Positions 8,716 through 17,369 of a DNA stretch of 43,528 bases are shown here, in pieces. Numbering within the stretch: position 1 is the first letter of the stretch; each line of letters starts with the position of its first letter. Below the pieces are notes generated by a model. It did no database searches. It saw nothing but the letters and a program-made list of their open reading frames with translations, and had not been told where the DNA came from. The stretch is from Caldilineaceae bacterium (lineage in GTDB: Bacteria; Chloroflexota; Anaerolineae; Caldilineales; Caldilineaceae). The translations under genes were made by a program, and so were the position numbers. Where the stretch lies: positions 1 through 43,528 of the forward strand of contig JAPPAJ010000068.1 in the NCBI GenBank assembly GCA_026705565.1, read 5' to 3'.

Positions 8716-9729
8716 ATGGATACAGAGGGCAGGGCCGATGTTGAACGGCCGGTTCTCAATACGAGAGATCAACCGGTACTTGGGTTGGGGCAAGGCGGCC
8801 CGGCATCCCAACGGGTCTTTGCGCCACCAGCCAACATCGTGAGCCTCCAAGCCCCCCTGGCACACATAGCACACAGCTTTCCCACATCACGCCTCCCGGC
8901 CGTCAATGTGGCTCAGGTGCCCCAGCGCAGTCCCCTGCGTTATCCCGGGGGCAAGACTTGGCTCATCCCACATGTACGTGACTGGCTGCGACAGGTGCAG
9001 CCTACGCTGCTCGTGGAACCTTTTTGTGGCGGCGGCATCGTGTCCCTAACCGCGGTGATGGAGGGCCTGGTGGAGCAATGCGTGATGCTGGATCTGGATC
9101 CCGATGTGGCGGCCTTCTGGCACGCGGTACTGCGGGAGGGCGAAGCCTTGGCCCAACGGATTGAGACCTTCGAGCCGACCCGGGAGCGGGTGGAGGCCCT
9201 GTCACAGAAGGTGCCTCTCAGCGTCCTGGACCATGGTTTCCGCACATTGGTACTGAACCGTACGCGCCGTTCGGGCATCCTGGCTCCTGGCGCGGCCCTA
9301 ATTCGGCAGGGGGAAAACGGTCAGGGCCTCGGATCGCGCTGGTATCCGGACACGTTGGCGCGTCGCATCCGGGCCATTCAACCGTACGCGTCGCGGATCG
9401 CCTTTGCCCAAGGGGATGCCTTGGCCCTTTTGCCACCGCTGTTGCACGGTTGGGGACGGCGTGCAGCCCTGTTTGTCGATCCGCCCTACACCGCCGGTGG
9501 CAAGCGGGCTGGTCAGCGTCTCTACGCTCATCACGAACTGGACCACGAGCAGCTTTTTGCTCTCCTGGCTTGTGGTCGGGGCTCCTTTCTCCTGACCTAC
9601 GACGCGGCTCCTGCCATTGAACATCTGGTACTTCGCTATGGCTTCCACCCCGTACGGGTGGCCATGAAGAATGCCCACCACGCCCGCTTGCCCGAGCTGG
9701 TAATAACGCCGGAGCCCCTCTTCACATGA
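8716..9729 (+). CDS. D12-class DNA adenine N6-methyltransferase (Dam-like)
   Basis: The frame from ATG 8716 gives 337 residues, but the family match begins only at SPLRYPGGK (about residue 72). A shorter start at GTG 8839 or GTG 8908 is therefore quite possible. Motifs seen: YPGGKTWL with the adjoining helix; VEPFCGGGIVSL (motif I, SAM binding) near residue 95; and FVDPPYTAGG (motif IV, catalytic DPPY) near residue 255. The order I-IV with a helical recognition segment between them is that of the alpha-group (D12) adenine methylases, which usually methylate A in GATC-like or restriction-system sites. The stop codon overlaps the start of an apparent restriction-enzyme remnant in an ATGA junction, so I infer the modification half of a decayed restriction-modification pair. 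Confidence 0.93.
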   Translation: MDTEGRADVERPVLNTRDQPVLGLGQGGPASQRVFAPPANIVSLQAPLAHIAHSFPTSRLPAVNVAQVPQRSPLRYPGGKTWLIPHVRDWLRQVQPTLLVEPFCGGGIVSLTAVMEGLVEQCVMLDLDPDVAAFWHAVLREGEALAQRIETFEPTRERVEALSQKVPLSVLDHGFRTLVLNRTRRSGILAPGAALIRQGENGQGLGSRWYPDTLARRIRAIQPYASRIAFAQGDALALLPPLLHGWGRRAALFVDPPYTAGGKRAGQRLYAHHELDHEQLFALLACGRGSFLLTYDAAPAIEHLVLRYGFHPVRVAMKNAHHARLPELVITPEPLFT

Positions 9730-9902
9730 CCCGTCCTCCCGCGCCGCGGTACGGCATTGCGGAATGGCATGGTCAGTCCTTCCGTGACCTGGATCCAACC
9801 CAGCGTCAGACTCTGGCCCGGGTTGCCGGACATAGGGGATGTGAAGGCAGGGGGTGCCCAATCCTTCGGCCTTCGCTGGGCAGGACCACTCCACGCGGTT
9901 AA
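9726..9902 (+). pseudogene. Truncated restriction-endonuclease-like N-terminus
   Basis: A 58-codon frame begins at ATG 9726 and overlaps the methylase stop as ATGA, the classic translationally coupled arrangement. The peptide starts MTRPPAPRYGIAEWHGQSF and continues into RDLDPTQRQTLA, then RGCPILRPSLGR. As I recall, some restriction endonucleases (NotI-like proteins with a CPF...C.K.GGVC zinc region) open with a similar YGIAEW...RQ...CPF pattern. The frame then ends, while the +1 frame stays open to 10047 and contains VKICELVRG, which could be the continuation of the cysteine region after a frameshift. Intact enzymes of this type have some 300 or more residues, so this copy is broken. The family identification is from memory only. 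Confidence 0.45.
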
Positions 9903-10019
9903 GATCTGCGAACTGGTAAGGGGGCCTGTCAACCACAACCGTACAACCAACCCTGGCTTGTTGCACCCAAGCATCCAAGAAGACAGGGATGTGGGTGTCT
10001 TGGCCCCGGGGGATCCGGT

Positions 10020-10634
10020 TCAGAGGTTCCATGTGGCAAGTTGGTGATAGAGATTCCCTTGGGGTGTTGCTTCGGTACGGTACAGGTGTATGTGCTGCAA
10101 AACGGCTTTCCGTTCTGGCGATGGGACCGGTGCCTCGCGCGGAATCAGCTGCAACCCCTTGAGTTCACTGCGGTTCTGAAACCGTCTCCGGACCCGACCC
10201 AGCGTGATATGTGGTCTGAAAGGTTTCGAGTCATGGGTCAGATCGGCCTTGTCCACGGCCGACAGCAAGACTCCATGCAGCTGCTGCAGGCGATTTCCGG
10301 ACTCGATGACCGGACACCAGAGACCGCGCGGACGTGTGGGTTTGGGAAAAAACCGGGGTAGCTGGATCATGGTGTCGGGAGCCGACAGGCCGTCACACTG
10401 GCCATCCAGCAAGTCCTGCAGCCGCTGACACTCCCGGTCCTGCAAAGGTCCCAGGAAGACCAGGGTCAGGTGCAGGGACTCGGGACGCACCCAGCCCACT
10501 GCCCGTTCCAGCCCGGCCGCTGACAGCTTCTGCTGTAGATGCCGCTGCCAGGCGCACAGCCAGGACACGGCATCGTCGGGGAGGGAACACCCCAGGAAAC
10601 AGTTGGCGCGGGTTGCCTTTGTGTCGGCCTTCAT
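10020..10634 (-). CDS. thpR: RNA 2',3'-cyclic phosphodiesterase (2'-5' RNA ligase family)
   Basis: 204 residues. The two HXTX motifs that define the 2H phosphoesterase superfamily are both present: LHLTLVFLG near residue 55 and PHITLGRVRR near residue 145, about 90 residues apart as usual. The opening NCFLGCSLPDDA matches the typical start of ThpR (R[AC]F.A..lp). The enzyme opens 2',3'-cyclic phosphates on RNA to 2'-phosphates. Its start codon overlaps the stop of the SCO1-like gene (ATGA, 10631-10634), so the two are co-translated. There is no obvious functional tie between them. Length and motif spacing are normal. Confidence 0.94.
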   Translation of the reverse strand: MKADTKATRANCFLGCSLPDDAVSWLCAWQRHLQQKLSAAGLERAVGWVRPESLHLTLVFLGPLQDRECQRLQDLLDGQCDGLSAPDTMIQLPRFFPKPTRPRGLWCPVIESGNRLQQLHGVLLSAVDKADLTHDSKPFRPHITLGRVRRRFQNRSELKGLQLIPREAPVPSPERKAVLQHIHLYRTEATPQGNLYHQLATWNL

Positions 10635-11251
10635 TGTCTGGCCAGGCGTTTCAGATCGGCTGCCAGATCCTCCGCCTTCAGATCGCTGGCATAGGTGAGG
10701 GCCATGCGGCCCTCCCGGTTGAGGACATAAACCCGGACTGTGTGGTCCACCATGTAAACATCGTCGCTGGCCGACTCTGCGCCGGACTCCACATACACGC
10801 CATAGCCGGCGGTCAAGGCTGTCAACGCCTCCGGCTCCTCAAGGCGAATTCCTCTGACCGAGGGATGGAACTGGCTGACGTAGGCTTCCAGGCGTCCGCG
10901 GTTGTCCCTTTGTGGATCAACCGTTACAAACAATACATCCACTTCTTCCTGGACGGACTCGGACTGGGCCGACAGGGCATCCGCCACTTCATGCAGCGTG
11001 GCGGGACAGAAGTCCGGACAGAAGGTGTAGCCGAAAAAGACCACCTGCAGCCGACCTGCCAACGATCTGCTGTCGAAGGGGATGCCCCGGTGGTCCACCC
11101 CGGCGATGACCGGCACTTCCAGGGGTGGCTCCAGTACCGTGCCATGCCAGGTGGCGTTGCCGCAGGCGGCACATGCCAGGACCGATAGAAACAGAACCGC
11201 GGTCACATGGATGGTTCTGTGCGCGCGGCCAAGGATCCGGGACGGGGTCAT
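10631..11251 (-). CDS. SCO1/SenC-family copper chaperone
   Basis: 206 residues from ATG 11251; the open frame continues far upstream into glyA antisense and must be ignored. An N-terminal hydrophobic segment (residues 13-30, ending LACAACG) is a signal anchor or an atypical lipoprotein signal. The thioredoxin-like fold carries the copper ligands FCPDFCP (C78, C82) and the distal histidine in YMVDHTVRVYVL (about residue 172). All three ligands needed for Cu binding are therefore present. SCO proteins deliver copper to the CuA centre of cytochrome oxidase outside the membrane. A copper ATPase and cytochrome c assembly genes lie 3-10 kb away, which supports a respiratory role. It is divergent from glyA. 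Confidence 0.93.
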   Translation of the reverse strand: MTPSRILGRAHRTIHVTAVLFLSVLACAACGNATWHGTVLEPPLEVPVIAGVDHRGIPFDSRSLAGRLQVVFFGYTFCPDFCPATLHEVADALSAQSESVQEEVDVLFVTVDPQRDNRGRLEAYVSQFHPSVRGIRLEEPEALTALTAGYGVYVESGAESASDDVYMVDHTVRVYVLNREGRMALTYASDLKAEDLAADLKRLARQ

Positions 11252-11539
11252 TGTCCGAAGGCAATTCGGGAGACTGCCGACGATCTTCGAAACGGGAACT
11301 GATGTGGCTGGTCCGGCTGGAAGCAGGCCGGTGAAGGGAAGCCCCCTCCAATCGGACAACTGCCGGCCGACAACATCGGGAGGGATTGTACGCCCGTTGT
11401 TGGCCTGCGTTCCCTGCCTGTCCGCATTCGGGTCGCGATTGGCCCACCGACACCGGTGTAAATTTGCACGGTCCCGGACCAGGGACAGGTACGATTCGCC
11501 CGTCTCACGGCCAAGTGCCTTCATTGGAGTTGCTACCCC
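11252..11539. other. Divergent intergenic region SCO1 / glyA
   Basis: About 290 bases that must hold promoters for both directions. I see a perfect 10-bp palindrome ACACCGGTGT at 11450-11459 and a GC-rich, fold-prone stretch at 11318-11400, but no convincing hexamer pair and no recognisable THF or glycine riboswitch. Confidence 0.4.
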
Positions 11540-12796
11540 ATGCCCCAGCCACGCCAGTCCAATGGATGGCTTGATCAGGAAGTGATGGATGCCATCTGCG
11601 CGGAACAGAACCGGCAGTCGGACGGAATCGAGCTGATCGCCAGCGAGAACTACGTCTCGCGGGGTGTGCTCAGGGCCATGGGCAGCGTGCTGACCAACAA
11701 GTACGCCGAAGGCTATCCCGGCAGGCGCTACTACGGCGGCTGCGAGCATGTGGACGTAGTCGAGCAGCTTGCCATCGACCGCGCCAAACAGTTGTTCGGG
11801 GCCGAGCATGTCAACGTGCAGCCCCACTCCGGCGCCCAGGCCAATGCGGCCGCCTACTTGGCCGTGCTGGAGCCCGGGGACCGCGTGCTGGCCCTCAAAC
11901 TGGACCATGGTGGACACCTGACCCATGGCTTCCACCTGAACTCCTCCGGCCACTTCTATCAATTCGAGCACTACGGCGTCAACACGGAAACGGAGGTGCT
12001 CGACTACGAAGAGGTCATGGACGCGGCCCGGAAGTTCCGGCCCAAGCTGCTGGTGGCCGGAGCCAGCGCCTACCCGCGCCACTTCGACTTCGAGGCCCTG
12101 CGCCGCATTGCGGATGCCACCGGTTCCCTGCTGATGATGGACATGGCCCATGTGGCCGGCCTAGTGGCGGCCGGGTTGCATCCCGATCCGGTGCCTTGGT
12201 GCGACATCGTCACCACCACCACGCACAAAACCCTGCGGGCGGCCCGGGGCGGCATGATCCTGTGCCGCAAGGCGCATGCCAGGGCCATCGACCGATCCGT
12301 GTTTCCGGGCCAGCAGGGCGGTCCCCTGATGCACATGATCGCCGGCAAGGCCGTAGGCTTGGGGGAGGCCCTGCAACCGGAGTTCCGCACCTACCAGGAG
12401 CAGACTGTGGCCAACGCCGTTTGTCTTGGCGAGTCGTTGCGGGAACAGGGGCTGCGCCTGGTCTCCGGGGGCACGGACAACCATCTGCTGCTGGTGGATT
12501 TGGGCAGCCTGAACCGCGACGACGTGACGGGCAAGTCGGTGGAGACGGCCATGGACAACGCCGGCCTGCATTGCAACAAGAACATGATTCCCTTCGATCC
12601 CCGGCCCGCACGGGTCACAAGCGGCATCAGGCTGGGTTCGCCGGCTGCCACCACCCGCGGCATGGGCGAGCCGGAGTTCAGGCGGATCGGCGCGTGGATC
12701 GGCGAAATCACCCGCGATCCGGTCAACCAGGACTTGCAAAAGCGCATCAAGGGCGAGGTCCGGGACATGGTCAAGGACTTTCCCGTGCCGGCCTGA
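11540..12796 (+). CDS. glyA: Serine hydroxymethyltransferase
   Basis: 418 residues, normal length. It starts at ATG 11540 and shows the characteristic opening [14 protein letters not shown]. Next come the conserved [26 protein letters not shown] and [13 protein letters not shown], and the PLP-lysine motif [14 protein letters not shown] (K about 230). The usual form of that last motif is HKTLRGPRGG, so Arg-Ala-Ala is a small local change. It converts serine and tetrahydrofolate to glycine and 5,10-methylene-THF in the cytoplasm, the main source of one-carbon units. folC follows after 13 nt on the same strand. The pair forms a folate/one-carbon operon. Confidence 0.98.
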   Translation: MPQPRQSNGWLDQEVMDAICAEQNRQSDGIELIASENYVSRGVLRAMGSVLTNKYAEGYPGRRYYGGCEHVDVVEQLAIDRAKQLFGAEHVNVQPHSGAQANAAAYLAVLEPGDRVLALKLDHGGHLTHGFHLNSSGHFYQFEHYGVNTETEVLDYEEVMDAARKFRPKLLVAGASAYPRHFDFEALRRIADATGSLLMMDMAHVAGLVAAGLHPDPVPWCDIVTTTTHKTLRAARGGMILCRKAHARAIDRSVFPGQQGGPLMHMIAGKAVGLGEALQPEFRTYQEQTVANAVCLGESLREQGLRLVSGGTDNHLLLVDLGSLNRDDVTGKSVETAMDNAGLHCNKNMIPFDPRPARVTSGIRLGSPAATTRGMGEPEFRRIGAWIGEITRDPVNQDLQKRIKGEVRDMVKDFPVPA

Positions 12797-12809
12797 ACCG
12801 GGCACAGCC

Positions 12810-14279
12810 ATGGATACAGCCCGGATTCAGGCGCACATTGCGGAGTATCGGCGGGGCTATGCCTGGCTCTGGTCCCTGATCCGGACCCCGGCCCAGGTGG
12901 CCGCCACGCCCCGGGCCAAGGAACCCCTGCCCACGGAACAGGGTCTGTCCCTGCGGCGCCTCAAGTCGTTTCTGGCCTCGGTCGGGGCTCCCGAGGAGAG
13001 TCTGCCCTACATCCATGTGGCCGGCACCAGCGGCAAGGGGTCCGTATCCCACCTGCTGGCGCGCATCCTGACGGCCGGCGGCTGCCGCACCGGCCTGCAC
13101 ATCAACCCGTATCTGCAGCTGCCCCACGAGAAGCTCGTGGTGGATGACCGCTGGATCACCGTGCCGGAACTGAATGCACTGTTCAACGACTTCGCCCATC
13201 GGTACGGCCTGTGGCAGCGGGCACAGGGGGAGTTCACGCGTCTCAGCTACGGCGAGGCCTGGGTCGCCCTGACGTTTCTGTTCTACGCGCGGGCCGCGGT
13301 GGACTGGGGCATCGTCGAATGCGGCTCCGGGGGCCGCTGGGATGCATCGAACGTGGTTCGGCCCCGACTGGCTCTGGTCACCAACATCGGCCTAGACCAC
13401 GTGGAGACGTTGGGCGGCACCCTGGAAAGCATCGCCTGGCACAAGGCCGGCATCTTCAAGCCGGGGGCGCCGGCCCTCACCGGAGCCGGGCAGCCGGAGG
13501 TGCTGAACGTATTGGAGACCGAGGCGCGGGAGGTGGGCACGGACCTGCACACCGTGGGTCCGGCCGGGGATGCAACCCGGGATTGGACCTTCCGCTGGCA
13601 CGCCCGCACCCATGGCGACCGGCTGGCCCTGACGGTGGAGAGCCGCTTTGCGGTCCACCGCGACCTGTCCATGCCCGGTTTGGCCCCCTTCCAGGCGGCC
13701 AACGCCGCGGTGGCAGTGGCCGCTGCGGACCTGTTGCAAGCCGGGAACGGGCTGCACTTGGCGGAGGGGGCCGCGGCCACAGCCCTGGCGGGAGGTGCGG
13801 TGGCCGGCCGCCTGGAGCACATCCAGACCGAGCCGGATGTCATTCTTGACTGTGCCCACAATGTGCCCAAGGCGGAGGCTCTGGTCGATTCACTGCAGCA
13901 GAGCTGGTCCGGTCGCCGGTTCCTGATCATCGCCGGAATGCTGACCACCAAGGATGCGGCCGGCATTCTGGACGTCCTTTGCCGGTTGGACGGCGACTTC
14001 CTGCTGACGGAACCCTACGTGTTCGGCAAGTCCACCTGCCGTCCCGGCGATCTGGCCCAATGCCTGCCGCGCGGCGAACGCCACCGGCTGCGACACCTGT
14101 TCAGGGATGTGGGTTCCGCCTTGCGCCATGCGTTGCGGACGGTGGAGCCGGATACGGTCATTCTGGTGACGGGTTCGGTCTATCTGGTGGGAGAGGCCCG
14201 GGATCACTGGCATCCGCGTCCTCGTCTGCTGGAGGCTCTGACGGTCCAGCCACCGGTGGCTCCCCGTCGTCCCGGCTAA
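12810..14279 (+). CDS. folC: Folylpolyglutamate synthase / dihydrofolate synthase
   Basis: 489 residues, at the long end for FolC. The Mur-ligase P-loop GTSGKGSVSHLL is at residues 71-82. It is followed by HINPYLQLPHEKL, the metal/folate region VECGSGGRWDASN, and NIGLDHVETLGGTLESIAWHKAGIFKPG. The C-terminal domain has DCAHNVPKAEAL. The N-terminal extension of about 40 residues (YRRGYAWLWSLI) replaces the usual short start. The enzyme adds glutamates to folates and retains them in the cell. Context with glyA agrees. Its last 122 coding bases overlap, on the opposite strand, the small membrane-protein gene that ends the ccm operon. Confidence 0.95.
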   Translation: MDTARIQAHIAEYRRGYAWLWSLIRTPAQVAATPRAKEPLPTEQGLSLRRLKSFLASVGAPEESLPYIHVAGTSGKGSVSHLLARILTAGGCRTGLHINPYLQLPHEKLVVDDRWITVPELNALFNDFAHRYGLWQRAQGEFTRLSYGEAWVALTFLFYARAAVDWGIVECGSGGRWDASNVVRPRLALVTNIGLDHVETLGGTLESIAWHKAGIFKPGAPALTGAGQPEVLNVLETEAREVGTDLHTVGPAGDATRDWTFRWHARTHGDRLALTVESRFAVHRDLSMPGLAPFQAANAAVAVAAADLLQAGNGLHLAEGAAATALAGGAVAGRLEHIQTEPDVILDCAHNVPKAEALVDSLQQSWSGRRFLIIAGMLTTKDAAGILDVLCRLDGDFLLTEPYVFGKSTCRPGDLAQCLPRGERHRLRHLFRDVGSALRHALRTVEPDTVILVTGSVYLVGEARDHWHPRPRLLEALTVQPPVAPRRPG

Positions 14280-14382
14280 CCAGAACCGGCCACACCACCC
14301 ACAGGCACAGCGCCCCGAACACGACCAGGCCGACCACCAGGCGCAGCAGGCTGGCGGCATCGAACAGATCCGGACTCGTCAT
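14158..14382 (-). CDS. Small single-pass membrane protein at end of ccm operon
   Basis: 74 residues from ATG 14382, which overlaps the ccmF stop (ATGA, 14379-14382). The sequence has a short N-terminal head (MTSPDLFDAAS), one hydrophobic helix (LLRLVVGLVVFGALCLWVVW) and an acidic/proline-rich tail (EPPADEDADASDPGPLPPDR). I do not recognise a family; its size and place recall small accessory subunits of the cytochrome c assembly complex, but that is inference from position. The tail is encoded antisense to the end of folC. The helix and the coupled start make me think it is real; the reading of the tail is less certain. Confidence 0.55.
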   Translation of the reverse strand: MTSPDLFDAASLLRLVVGLVVFGALCLWVVWPVLVSRDDGEPPVAGPSEPPADEDADASDPGPLPPDRPNPSPE

Positions 14383-16349
14383 GCGCGGGGACGGCGGCCG
14401 GGATCCGGTCCGTGCGGCCAGAGCGCAACCAGCGTGCCGATCACCAACACTACGCCGCCGATCCACAACCAGATCATCAAAGGATTGAGAAAGAAGGAGA
14501 AGGTGGCGGAGGCGGCTTTGTCCTGCCAGCCGTTGAGCACCACATAGAGGTCTTCGCGCAGCGACATGTGCAGGCCGACCTCGCTCGTGGGCGCCTCCGG
14601 AGTCTTGTGGTACACGTTGCGGCGCGGTTCAAGGCGGGTCACCAGTTTGCCGGCGTCGTCATGCACGGTCACGTAGGCCCTGTATTCCGTCAGGTTGGCC
14701 TGTTCCGTTTCCGTCAGGCCCAGGAAGGTCACGGTCCAGCGACCGAACTCGGCCGGCCGGCCCCGTTCCAGCGTGATGTGGCGTACCTCCTGATGAAACT
14801 CGTTGCCGACGATGGCAACGCCCATGCAGACGATGCCGACGTGTACCAGGTAGCCGCCGTAGCGACGGCCTTGGCGCACCAGCAGCTGCTGCAGGGACAC
14901 CAGCGGATGTTCGGTGCGGGCGCGCCGGCGGGCCCGGATGGCCTCCGCGAACTCCTGCAACACTCCCAGCAGTGCCAGGAAACAAACGAAGAGGCCGGCC
15001 GCGGCAAAGGGATTGGGAGGCAGGAGAAACAACGAAGCCAACGCCAACAACAAGGCGCCTGCGAACGGAATCCGCAGTTTTCGCCAGATCTCCGGCAAAT
15101 GAGTGAATCGCCAGCCCAGGAGGGGGCCCACTCCCATGAACAGCAACAGGAGCAGGAAGAGGGGGCCGTTCACCTTCTGGAAGTAGGGTGCCGCCACCGC
15201 GATCTGCTCCTGCGTGAGGAGTTCGCTGAAGACGGGAAAGTAGGTGCCCCAGAGCGTGGCGAAGGCAATGCCGCCCAGCAGCCAGTTGTTGGCCAGGAAG
15301 GCGGTCTCGCGCGAAAGCCAGGCGGCCGGGGCGGCCGGTTCGGTCAGCAGCGCGCGCCGTACCCACAGCAGCAGGGGAAAGCCAACCGCAGTCAGGACCA
15401 TGAACCCCACGAAGTACAGGCCAATCGAGCTGCGCGCAAACGTGTGTACGCTGGCCACGATGTCGCTGCGGGTCGTGAACGTGCCGAGCAACACCAGGAA
15501 GTAGGTTAGGCCGATCATGATCATGTTCCACAGGCGCATCGTGCCGCGCTGCTCCTGGACAACCAGGCCGTGCAGGAAGGCGGTGGCCGTCAGCCAAGGG
15601 AGCAGGGAGGCGTTCTCGACCGGATCCCAGGCCCAGTAGCCGCCCCAGCCCAGTTCCAGGTAGGCCCACTGGCTGCCCATCAGAATGCCGACCGAGAGGA
15701 ACAACCACGGCACCAGGGTCCAGCGGCGCAGCATCCGCAGCCAGGCGGTGTCCATGCGGCCGACGGCCAGGGCCGCCACAGCCAGCGCGAACGGAACCGT
15801 CAGCCCGACATAACCCAGGTAGAGCATGACGGGATGGATGACCATCCAGTAGTTCTGTAGCAGGGGATTGAGACCCGCGCCATCCGCCGGCGGGAAGGGG
15901 ATGCGCTGGAAGGGATTGGCCGGCACCACCACCAGCAGCAGAAAAAACGCCAGGTTGGCGCACAGAATGGCCGTGGTCCAGGGTGTCAGATCCGGCAGCA
16001 TCCGCGCTAACCGGCGCACAGCGAGGAGGGAGCCGCAAGCCAGAATGAAGGCCCAGAACAAGAGGCTTCCGGCCTGGCCTCCCCAAAGTGCCGCGAACTT
16101 GTAGAAGAGCGGCAGGGCGGCTTCCGATGAACTCCAGACATAGAGGACTTCGAAGCGGTCCTGCATCAGCAGGATCCAGAGGATGACGGTGGCGCCGGCC
16201 ACCAGCAACACCGTGGCCCGCAGTGCCCGGTCGCCGGCCATCCGCCAGGAGCCGGTGCCGTGTACGCCGGCATGCAGGGACGCGGCCACGCCCAGACAGG
16301 CCGTCGCCAGCGCGGCCGCCAAGGCCAGGGCTGCGAAGTCGGCGATCAT
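14379..16349 (-). CDS. ccmF: Cytochrome c heme lyase subunit CcmF
   Basis: 656 residues, the standard CcmF length, with many membrane helices. It carries the tryptophan-rich heme-handling WWD-type motif WAWDPVENASLLPWL, together with WGGQAGSLLFWA, NYWMVIHPVMLYLGYVG and the later FTTRSDIVASVHTFA. These are diagnostic of the CcmF/NrfE family in System I cytochrome c maturation. It receives heme from holo-CcmE and attaches it to apocytochrome on the outer membrane face, together with CcmH. The start overlaps the end of ccmG (16346-16349). CcmA, B, C, D and E are not in this window. Confidence 0.97.
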   Translation of the reverse strand: MIADFAALALAAALATACLGVAASLHAGVHGTGSWRMAGDRALRATVLLVAGATVILWILLMQDRFEVLYVWSSSEAALPLFYKFAALWGGQAGSLLFWAFILACGSLLAVRRLARMLPDLTPWTTAILCANLAFFLLLVVVPANPFQRIPFPPADGAGLNPLLQNYWMVIHPVMLYLGYVGLTVPFALAVAALAVGRMDTAWLRMLRRWTLVPWLFLSVGILMGSQWAYLELGWGGYWAWDPVENASLLPWLTATAFLHGLVVQEQRGTMRLWNMIMIGLTYFLVLLGTFTTRSDIVASVHTFARSSIGLYFVGFMVLTAVGFPLLLWVRRALLTEPAAPAAWLSRETAFLANNWLLGGIAFATLWGTYFPVFSELLTQEQIAVAAPYFQKVNGPLFLLLLLFMGVGPLLGWRFTHLPEIWRKLRIPFAGALLLALASLFLLPPNPFAAAGLFVCFLALLGVLQEFAEAIRARRRARTEHPLVSLQQLLVRQGRRYGGYLVHVGIVCMGVAIVGNEFHQEVRHITLERGRPAEFGRWTVTFLGLTETEQANLTEYRAYVTVHDDAGKLVTRLEPRRNVYHKTPEAPTSEVGLHMSLREDLYVVLNGWQDKAASATFSFFLNPLMIWLWIGGVVLVIGTLVALWPHGPDPGRRPRA

Positions 16350-16921
16350 GGTGCGGGCTGGATTAGGGGCAGGAATTGCTGCATGGCCTCCGCCGTGAGA
16401 GGTCCCCGCCAGGCCCCCGCCAGATTGCCGGCCGGATCAATGAAGAAGGTTTCCGGAACCCCCTGGATGCCATAGGCGCGTGCTATCAGGCTGCCGGAGT
16501 CGCGGCCGTTGGGGTAGGTAATGCGAAACGTTTGGATGAAGCGCAAGGCTGCCGCCTTCTGATCCAGGTGGGCCACACCCAGGACCGCAATGCCCGCATC
16601 CCGATTCCGCAGCCATGCTTCCTCCAGGAGCGGTGCCTCGTCGCGGCAGGGATCGCACCAGCTGGCCCAGAAGTTCAGGACAACCCCCTGGCCTTGCAGG
16701 TCCGCCAGGGTGAGGGAACCGCCTTCGATCAACTGCAGGTGGAAGGGCGGGGCCGGCTCGCCGACGGCCAAGGCCACCGGCTGGGCGCGCAGGACACGCC
16801 AGGCCAGCAGGGCCAGCAGGACAAGCATGACCGAGATCGCGACCACAACCAGCAGCAGCGAACGCGACACCAGCGGCGGCGGACCGGCAACGGACTCTGT
16901 TGTGCTTGGATGGTCGGACAC
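16346..16921 (-). CDS. ccmG: CcmG/DsbE thioredoxin-like protein
   Basis: 191 residues from GTG 16921, chosen because it comes 4 nt after the ccmH stop; the frame extends upstream but only antisense-like. The protein has one N-terminal membrane anchor (residues 20-42), then a thioredoxin fold of the TlpA/ResA class. The active-site WCDPC has cysteines at 89 and 92, within LNFWASWCDPCRDEAP. The GVPETFFIDPAG segment includes the cis-proline. It reduces the apocytochrome CXXCH disulfide, via CcmH, before heme attachment. It lies between ccmH and ccmF, with a 4-nt overlap into ccmF, so translation is coupled. Confidence 0.94.
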   Translation of the reverse strand: MSDHPSTTESVAGPPPLVSRSLLLVVVAISVMLVLLALLAWRVLRAQPVALAVGEPAPPFHLQLIEGGSLTLADLQGQGVVLNFWASWCDPCRDEAPLLEEAWLRNRDAGIAVLGVAHLDQKAAALRFIQTFRITYPNGRDSGSLIARAYGIQGVPETFFIDPAGNLAGAWRGPLTAEAMQQFLPLIQPAP

Positions 16922-16925
16922 GGCC

Positions 16926-17369
16926 TCACGCCTTCGGGAGCGATTGACTGCGGATCCGGGGAACGACTGCGGACCGCCGTTGCCGCACGGCCCGACGGGT
17001 GCGGAGGCCTGCACCAATGCCCAGGCCGACCACGGCCACAGCCGGCACCAGCCAGGCCAGGGATTGGAACCCTCGCAAGGGGGGCTGGCCGTGAACCTGC
17101 GGACCGTACTCCCCTTCGAAGTAGGCGACGATCCATTCGGCATCCCTGCCTTCCGCCAACAACTGGCGGATCTCCGCGCGCATCTGGACACAGGCTTGCA
17201 GTTCGCAGGCATCGAGCCGGACGCCGGAGCAGAGCGGACACCAAAGTTCGCGTGCAATGTCGTACATGCGGTCATCCAGCTCGGTCTGGGCCAGAGTGGG
17301 CGCGGACGGATGCAGGAAGGTACCGACGAGCAATAGGACGACAGTCAGACAGGGCCGGAGGCACGGCAT
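16926..17369 (-). CDS. ccmH: CcmH family cytochrome c maturation protein
   Basis: 147 residues from ATG 17369, which overlaps the stop of the upstream cytochrome gene (ATGA). It has a cleavable signal (residues 1-28), then the periplasmic redox pair LWCPLCSGV (C44, C47), homologous to the LRCPxCQ motif of CcmH/Cyc[21 protein letters not shown] and [11 protein letters not shown] follow, and then a C-terminal helix ([19 protein letters not shown]). The motif has W in place of the usual R and S-G in place of Q. There is no CcmI-type TPR fusion. With CcmG it keeps apocytochrome thiols reduced for ligation. Confidence 0.94.
   Translation of the reverse strand: MPCLRPCLTVVLLLVGTFLHPSAPTLAQTELDDRMYDIARELWCPLCSGVRLDACELQACVQMRAEIRQLLAEGRDAEWIVAYFEGEYGPQVHGQPPLRGFQSLAWLVPAVAVVGLGIGAGLRTRRAVRQRRSAVVPRIRSQSLPKA

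Noticed and set aside
7027-8874. Long minus-strand open frame across the Uma2 gene
   Set aside because: Antisense to a clear family gene, no ribosome-binding site, no recognisable domain.
9298-10032. Minus-strand frame following thpR (start MEPLNRIPRGQDTH)
   Set aside because: It overlaps the thpR end by 13 nt, which is attractive, but its second half is antisense to the methylase and nothing in it resembles a family; the plus-strand restriction remnant explains this DNA better.
11252-11539. THF or glycine riboswitch before glyA
   Set aside because: No conserved core found; only a 10-bp palindrome and GC-rich folding.
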